The position numbers were made by a program, and so were the translations under genes. 64,000 bases of DNA, from contig CAKRZO010000006.1 of the NCBI GenBank assembly GCA_934433135.1, forward strand, positions 94,433 to 158,432. The letters run 5' to 3'. Below the pieces are notes generated by a model that saw nothing but the letters and a program-made list of their open reading frames with translations, was not told where the DNA came from and did no database searches. The DNA is from an uncultured Acetatifactor sp. (GTDB taxonomy: Bacteria > Bacillota > Clostridia > Lachnospirales > Lachnospiraceae). Of the stretch, positions 60,382-64,000 are shown piece by piece (position 1 is the first letter of the stretch; each line of letters opens with the position of its first letter).

Positions 60382-61143
60382 ATGAAAGAACAATTATATA
60401 CCATCCCTTTAAACGATGCCATGAATGCACAGGACGAATGTCCTTTTTGCTTTATTGAACGGAATATTGAGCAGGATCTTCTGGATTTCGTATTAGGATC
60501 CGGCTCTTCTTATATGGAAGCGGATATCCGGGAAATGACGGATAAGGCAGGCTTTTGCCGTACTCACTTCAAAAAGATGTTCGACTACGGGAATACGCTG
60601 GGGAATGCCTGGATCTTAAAGACCCATTACCGCAGAATGATCGATCAGATGCAAAAACAGTTTGCTTCCTTTACACCCGGAAAGTCTTCTTTTCTTCCTC
60701 GCTTTCACAAGCCTTCGGAAAGCGGTAATGCTATCGGTACCTGGATTGCACAGCAGGAAGACTCCTGCTATATCTGTAACCAGTTCAGGGATACCTATGC
60801 ACGTTATCTGGACACGTTCTTCCACCTGTATAAGCAGGATCCTGCTTTTCGGGAAAAAGTAGAAAAGAGCAAAGGATTCTGTCTGCCTCATTTTAAGGAT
60901 CTTTGTCTGGGAGCCGACAAAAAGCTCCCCGACAAGGATCGGGAAGCTTTTTATAAGACATGTCTGCCTCTGATGCTTCAGAATATGGAACGGATCTACG
61001 GCGATGTCTCCTGGCTGATTGAAAAATTCGATTACCGCAACAAGGATGCCGACTGGAAAAATTCCAAGGACGCCATTCAGCGCGGCATGCAGAAATTAAA
61101 AGGCGGTTACCCTGCCGACGGCCCATACCGTTCCCAGAAATAA
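60382..61143 (+). CDS. DUF6062 family Cys/His-rich protein
   Basis: The 253-residue protein fits DUF6062, an uncharacterised Clostridia family. It contains a duplicated metal-site pattern: Cys20-x2-Cys23 (CPFC) with Cys59-x2-His62 (CRTH), then Cys129-x2-Cys132 (CYIC) with Cys167-x2-His170 (CLPH). The near-equal spacings (35 and 34) point to two tandem zinc or Fe-S modules on a helical scaffold. AAAGGA precedes the ATG. It is a single gene, divergent from the MBOAT gene. I cannot assign a function. Confidence 0.8.
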   Translation: MKEQLYTIPLNDAMNAQDECPFCFIERNIEQDLLDFVLGSGSSYMEADIREMTDKAGFCRTHFKKMFDYGNTLGNAWILKTHYRRMIDQMQKQFASFTPGKSSFLPRFHKPSESGNAIGTWIAQQEDSCYICNQFRDTYARYLDTFFHLYKQDPAFREKVEKSKGFCLPHFKDLCLGADKKLPDKDREAFYKTCLPLMLQNMERIYGDVSWLIEKFDYRNKDADWKNSKDAIQRGMQKLKGGYPADGPYRSQK

Positions 61144-61163
61144 CTCTGTTATTCATAAAATTG

Positions 61164-61178
61164 CAGGAAGCCTTCCTG
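61164..61178. terminator. Weak hairpin between convergent DUF6062 and xylB genes
   Basis: The palindrome CAGGAAGCCTTCCTG followed by GATTTTC lies between the two stop codons. Confidence 0.4.
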
Positions 61179-61185
61179 GATTTTC

Positions 61186-62637
61186 TCAGCAAATTTCTTT
61201 CAAAGCCGGGTAAAGTTTCAGCCAATGGCTGTATTTTTCTTCATAGTTTGCCGCAATGGTTTCATCCGGGCAGATGGTCTGCGTCACTGCATAAACCTTC
61301 TGCTCCAGACCGGAATATGCTTCCGGAGAAAGAACCGCCTTTGCGGCAAGCATGGCTGCACCCAGAGAGGCGCCTTCCGTATTTTTCGGGAGGAGAAGAT
61401 TCGCATGTAAAACATTCGAAAGAACTTCCAGCCACAGCCGGTTTGCGGCTCCTCCGCCGCAGACTCTTACATTTTTCATAGGGATCCCCATTTCACGGAT
61501 TCTGTCAATATTCTGCCTGAGGGCAAAGGCCACTCCCTCCAGAACCGCAAGTGTCATATCATCCTTGTCGGTAGAAAGCCCCATACCGTAAAACATTCCC
61601 CGGATCCGGGTATCATTTAACGGCGAACGTTCTCCCATCAGATAAGGCAGGAAGAAGACTTCATTTTCTCCCATTCTGCCTTTTTTTACGCATACCGAGT
61701 CAAAATCATCCCGCAGGATTTTTTCCACCCACCAACGACTGCAGGCAGCGGCGGAAAGAATGCATGCCAGCTGATGGTAACTGTGGGTTGCGGAGCAAAA
61801 GGAATGAATACTCCCGTCCCTGTCCTGAAAAAAGGTATCACTGACTACAAAAACGGTTCCGCTTGTGCCAAGAGAGATATTCCCGTCTCCGTTTTGTACC
61901 GTACCGGTGCCGATGGCAGCCGCCGCATTATCCCCGGCACCGATCACCACAGAAACATCCCGGATTCCCAGCATTTCTCCGATATCGCTTTTTAACGATC
62001 CCACGCATTCATCGCTTTCCAGAACCTGCGGAAGCCACTCCTTCGCTATTCCGTATCTATGTAAAACGGCCTCCGACCAACAGCGGTTCTTTACATCAAA
62101 ATACAAAGTCCCGGACGCATCGGAAACATCCGTGCAGAACCTGCCGGTCAGTCGATAAGCAAGATAATCCTTCGGCAGCATGACTTTGGCTATCCTTTTC
62201 CCGTTTTCCGGTTCATTGTCTCTGACCCAGAGAAGCTTCGGCAAGGTAAATCCGGCAAATGCCTGGTTGCCGGTCTCCTCCATCAAAAACGCCTTTTCCT
62301 GATTTAACCGTTCCGTTTCCTTTCCGCTTCTGGTATCATTCCACAAAATCGCCGGACGGATGACTTCATCTGCATCATCCAAAAGAACCAGGCCGTGCAT
62401 CTGCCCGGAAAAGGAAATGGAACGGACGCTCTGCCTTACTTTGCCGTCACTAAGCAGTTCCTTTAACGCTTCTATGGTCTGCTCATACCAATCCGCCGGA
62501 TTCTGCTCACTCCACCCTGTATGAGGAAAATAGCACGGATATTCTCTTACAGCTGTTTTTTCAATGTTTCCCTGTTCCCCCAAAAGCAAGACCTTTACGG
62601 AGGAAGTCCCCAGATCAATTCCTATATAATGGTCCAT
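61186..62637 (-). CDS. xylB: Xylulokinase
   Basis: XylB phosphorylates D-xylulose to xylulose-5-phosphate. The 483-residue FGGY kinase begins YIGIDLGTSSVKVLLL (phosphate 1 motif), has FSGQMHGLVLLD (the His/Gly-Leu pair typical of xylulokinases), IGAGDNAAAAIGTG and VCGGGAANRLW. The ATG at 62637 follows AAAAGGA. It is 56 bases after xylA and forms the xylAB operon. Confidence 0.95.
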   Translation of the reverse strand: MDHYIGIDLGTSSVKVLLLGEQGNIEKTAVREYPCYFPHTGWSEQNPADWYEQTIEALKELLSDGKVRQSVRSISFSGQMHGLVLLDDADEVIRPAILWNDTRSGKETERLNQEKAFLMEETGNQAFAGFTLPKLLWVRDNEPENGKRIAKVMLPKDYLAYRLTGRFCTDVSDASGTLYFDVKNRCWSEAVLHRYGIAKEWLPQVLESDECVGSLKSDIGEMLGIRDVSVVIGAGDNAAAAIGTGTVQNGDGNISLGTSGTVFVVSDTFFQDRDGSIHSFCSATHSYHQLACILSAAACSRWWVEKILRDDFDSVCVKKGRMGENEVFFLPYLMGERSPLNDTRIRGMFYGMGLSTDKDDMTLAVLEGVAFALRQNIDRIREMGIPMKNVRVCGGGAANRLWLEVLSNVLHANLLLPKNTEGASLGAAMLAAKAVLSPEAYSGLEQKVYAVTQTICPDETIAANYEEKYSHWLKLYPALKEIC

Positions 62638-62693
62638 AGTTTTTCCTTTTTCCATTCTGATCATTTCAATATGCCATTTATAAAGCTGCGCCT

Positions 62694-64000
62694 TCAATAA
62701 AGAATCTGGTTTACAATACTTTGCAGATATTCCTGGCTTCCGGAAGCCGGTGCCTGGCAGACCTTTCTGGCTGCGGCATAGGCTGCCAGTTCTTCCAGCG
62801 TGGTTTGCCTGTTCCGGATTTTTTCTCCGATTCCTTCCTTAAAAGAAGCATACCGCTCTTTTACAAAAGCATCGATTCTTCCGTCCTCGATTAATTCCGC
62901 TGCCTTGATCAGTCCCAGGGCAAAGGTATCCATGGCAAGAATGTGTCCGTAGAACAGATCCTCCGGCCGATTACTTGGCCTTCTGTTCTTCGCATCAAAG
63001 TTAAAGCCGCCGGTCACTCCGCCTGCCTTCAGTACCTCATACATACACATGGTTGCTCCGTATACATCAAACGGAAACTCATCCGTATCCCAGCCCAGCA
63101 GCAGATCGCCCCGGTTGGCATCAATAGAACCCAGCATATCATTCACCGCGCAGATTCTGAGTTCGTGTTCGAAGGTATGTCCTGCCAAAGTGGCATGATT
63201 GACTTCGATATTCAGTTTAAAATCCCGGTCAAGCCCATACTGACGTAAGAAACCGATCGCTGTTGCCGCGTCAAAATCATACTGATGCTTCATCGGCTCC
63301 TTTGGCTTCGGCTCAATGTAGAAATCACCGGTAAAACCGATTTTTCTTCCGTAATCCACAGCCATCCTCATTAATGCCGCTATGTTTTCCTGCTCCAGCT
63401 TCAGATCCGTGTTAAGAAGCGTCTCATAGCCTTCTCTTCCGCCCCAGAATACGTATCCTCTGCCTCCCAGTTTTACCGTCAGATCCAGCGCTTTTTTAAT
63501 CTGGGCAGCTGCAAAGCAATAAACTTCGGCACTGTTGGTGCTTCCTGCGCCGTTCATAAATCTGGGATTCCCGAACATATTGGCGGTTCCCCACAGACAC
63601 TTGATATTCGTTTCCTTCATTTTCTCCAGAATGTAATCCGAAATCTCATCCAGGCGGGCATTGGTCACATTAATATCCTCCGCCTCCGGCACCAAATCCA
63701 CGTCATGGAAACAGAAATATTCGATTCCCATCTTGCCCATAAACTCGAATCCTGCATCCACCTTCGCCCTGGCATGCGCCGTGGTTCCGGGTTGTGCACC
63801 AAAGCTTTTATCGGCCGTTCCCGCTCCGAACATATCGGTTCCGCAGGCACCCAGGGTATGCCACCAGGCCATGGCAAACGGCAGATGTTCGCTCATTTTT
63901 TTGCCAAGAATCACACGATCCCTGATATCCAAACTTAAATAAAATCCAAACCTTTTGCAGATGATGCAGGAAATGCAATAAATAGCATCTGAAAAGGTTT
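62694..64000 (-). CDS. xylA: Xylose isomerase (5' end cut by window edge)
   Basis: XylA interconverts D-xylose and D-xylulose. Key motifs are FAMAWWHT, catalytic FCFHDVD, GGREGYE, YIEPKPKEP and LLGWDTDEFP with the metal-binding Asp cluster. The frame stays open to the window edge. If it began at the TTG at 63932 (no ribosome site), the catalytic His would be residue 76 rather than the usual ~101, so about 25 residues are missing and the true start should lie just beyond 64000. The extreme visible N-terminal translation (before KRFGFYLS) is not clearly XylA-like, so this edge is uncertain. Confidence 0.9.
   Translation of the reverse strand, partial: TFSDAIYCISCIICKRFGFYLSLDIRDRVILGKKMSEHLPFAMAWWHTLGACGTDMFGAGTADKSFGAQPGTTAHARAKVDAGFEFMGKMGIEYFCFHDVDLVPEAEDINVTNARLDEISDYILEKMKETNIKCLWGTANMFGNPRFMNGAGSTNSAEVYCFAAAQIKKALDLTVKLGGRGYVFWGGREGYETLLNTDLKLEQENIAALMRMAVDYGRKIGFTGDFYIEPKPKEPMKHQYDFDAATAIGFLRQYGLDRDFKLNIEVNHATLAGHTFEHELRICAVNDMLGSIDANRGDLLLGWDTDEFPFDVYGATMCMYEVLKAGGVTGGFNFDAKNRRPSNRPEDLFYGHILAMDTFALGLIKAAELIEDGRIDAFVKERYASFKEGIGEKIRNRQTTLEELAAYAAARKVCQAPASGSQEYLQSIVNQILY

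Noticed and set aside
63899..63932. xylA starting inside the window at TTG 63932 or ATG 63899
   Set aside because: Neither has a ribosome site, and either would put the catalytic His about 25-36 residues too early compared with the family.

Overview
The window looks like a chromosome segment of a Gram-positive, anaerobic, spore-forming gut Clostridium relative, most likely Lachnospiraceae. The reasons are the sporulation genes (spoVG, spoVAA, spoVAB, spoVAC), a GlgC/GlgD pair, strong Firmicutes ribosome sites (GGAGG-like), TTGACA/TATAAT promoters with 17-base spacers, and families such as DUF4867 and DUF6062. No rRNA, tRNA, CRISPR array or prophage was seen. Most genes lie on the minus strand.

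Layout. 1-9312: mfd (cut by the left edge), pth, an SGNH hydrolase, a glgC-glgD-spoVG operon and an ABC-F ATPase. 9524-11180: a two-gene SMC-like ATPase plus PD-(D/E)XK-like nuclease cassette, a candidate defence unit. 11511-17115: a GH13 enzyme, then a plus-strand MarR-ABC-ABC exporter operon whose leader holds a 15-bp tandem array. 17194-19319: a GH105 enzyme divergent from an AraC regulator. 19355-23474: a sulfur block (Rrf2 regulator, metQ, metI, metN, cysK). 23727-26657: an amidohydrolase and a HerA-like ATPase.

26793-38840 is a polysaccharide-utilisation locus: GH88, heparinase II/III-like lyase, membrane AraC sensor-regulator, two sugar permeases, a large binding lipoprotein, GH39 and a polysaccharide deacetylase. 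It suggests uptake of uronic-acid-containing oligosaccharides, made by lyase and hydrolase action. 38934-46424 is a second, AT-richer carbohydrate block for rhamnose and pectin (rhaA, DUF4867, GH78, SGNH esterase, GH28), split by an IS110-family element at about 42953-44405 with a candidate bridge-RNA region.

46652-64000: spoVAA-AB-AC without AD/AE, a PlsC-type acyltransferase converging on and overlapping a fucokinase/guanylyltransferase fusion, a HAD phosphatase fused to a CPBP membrane domain that lacks a key histidine, greA, a MraY-type transferase, an M19 dipeptidase, an SGNH plus MBOAT O-acylation pair, a DUF6062 protein, xylB and xylA (running off the right edge).

The most unusual layer is not a gene. 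Two families of dispersed, structured, intergenic repeats run through the window. Family A has ends GTAACAGTTCAGA and TCTGAACTGTTAC and two internal arms. Family B has the core ACAAAT(A/T)GCCGTGTGAAAAA followed by a variable hairpin. Full, deleted and solo copies sit between genes, often touching stop codons.
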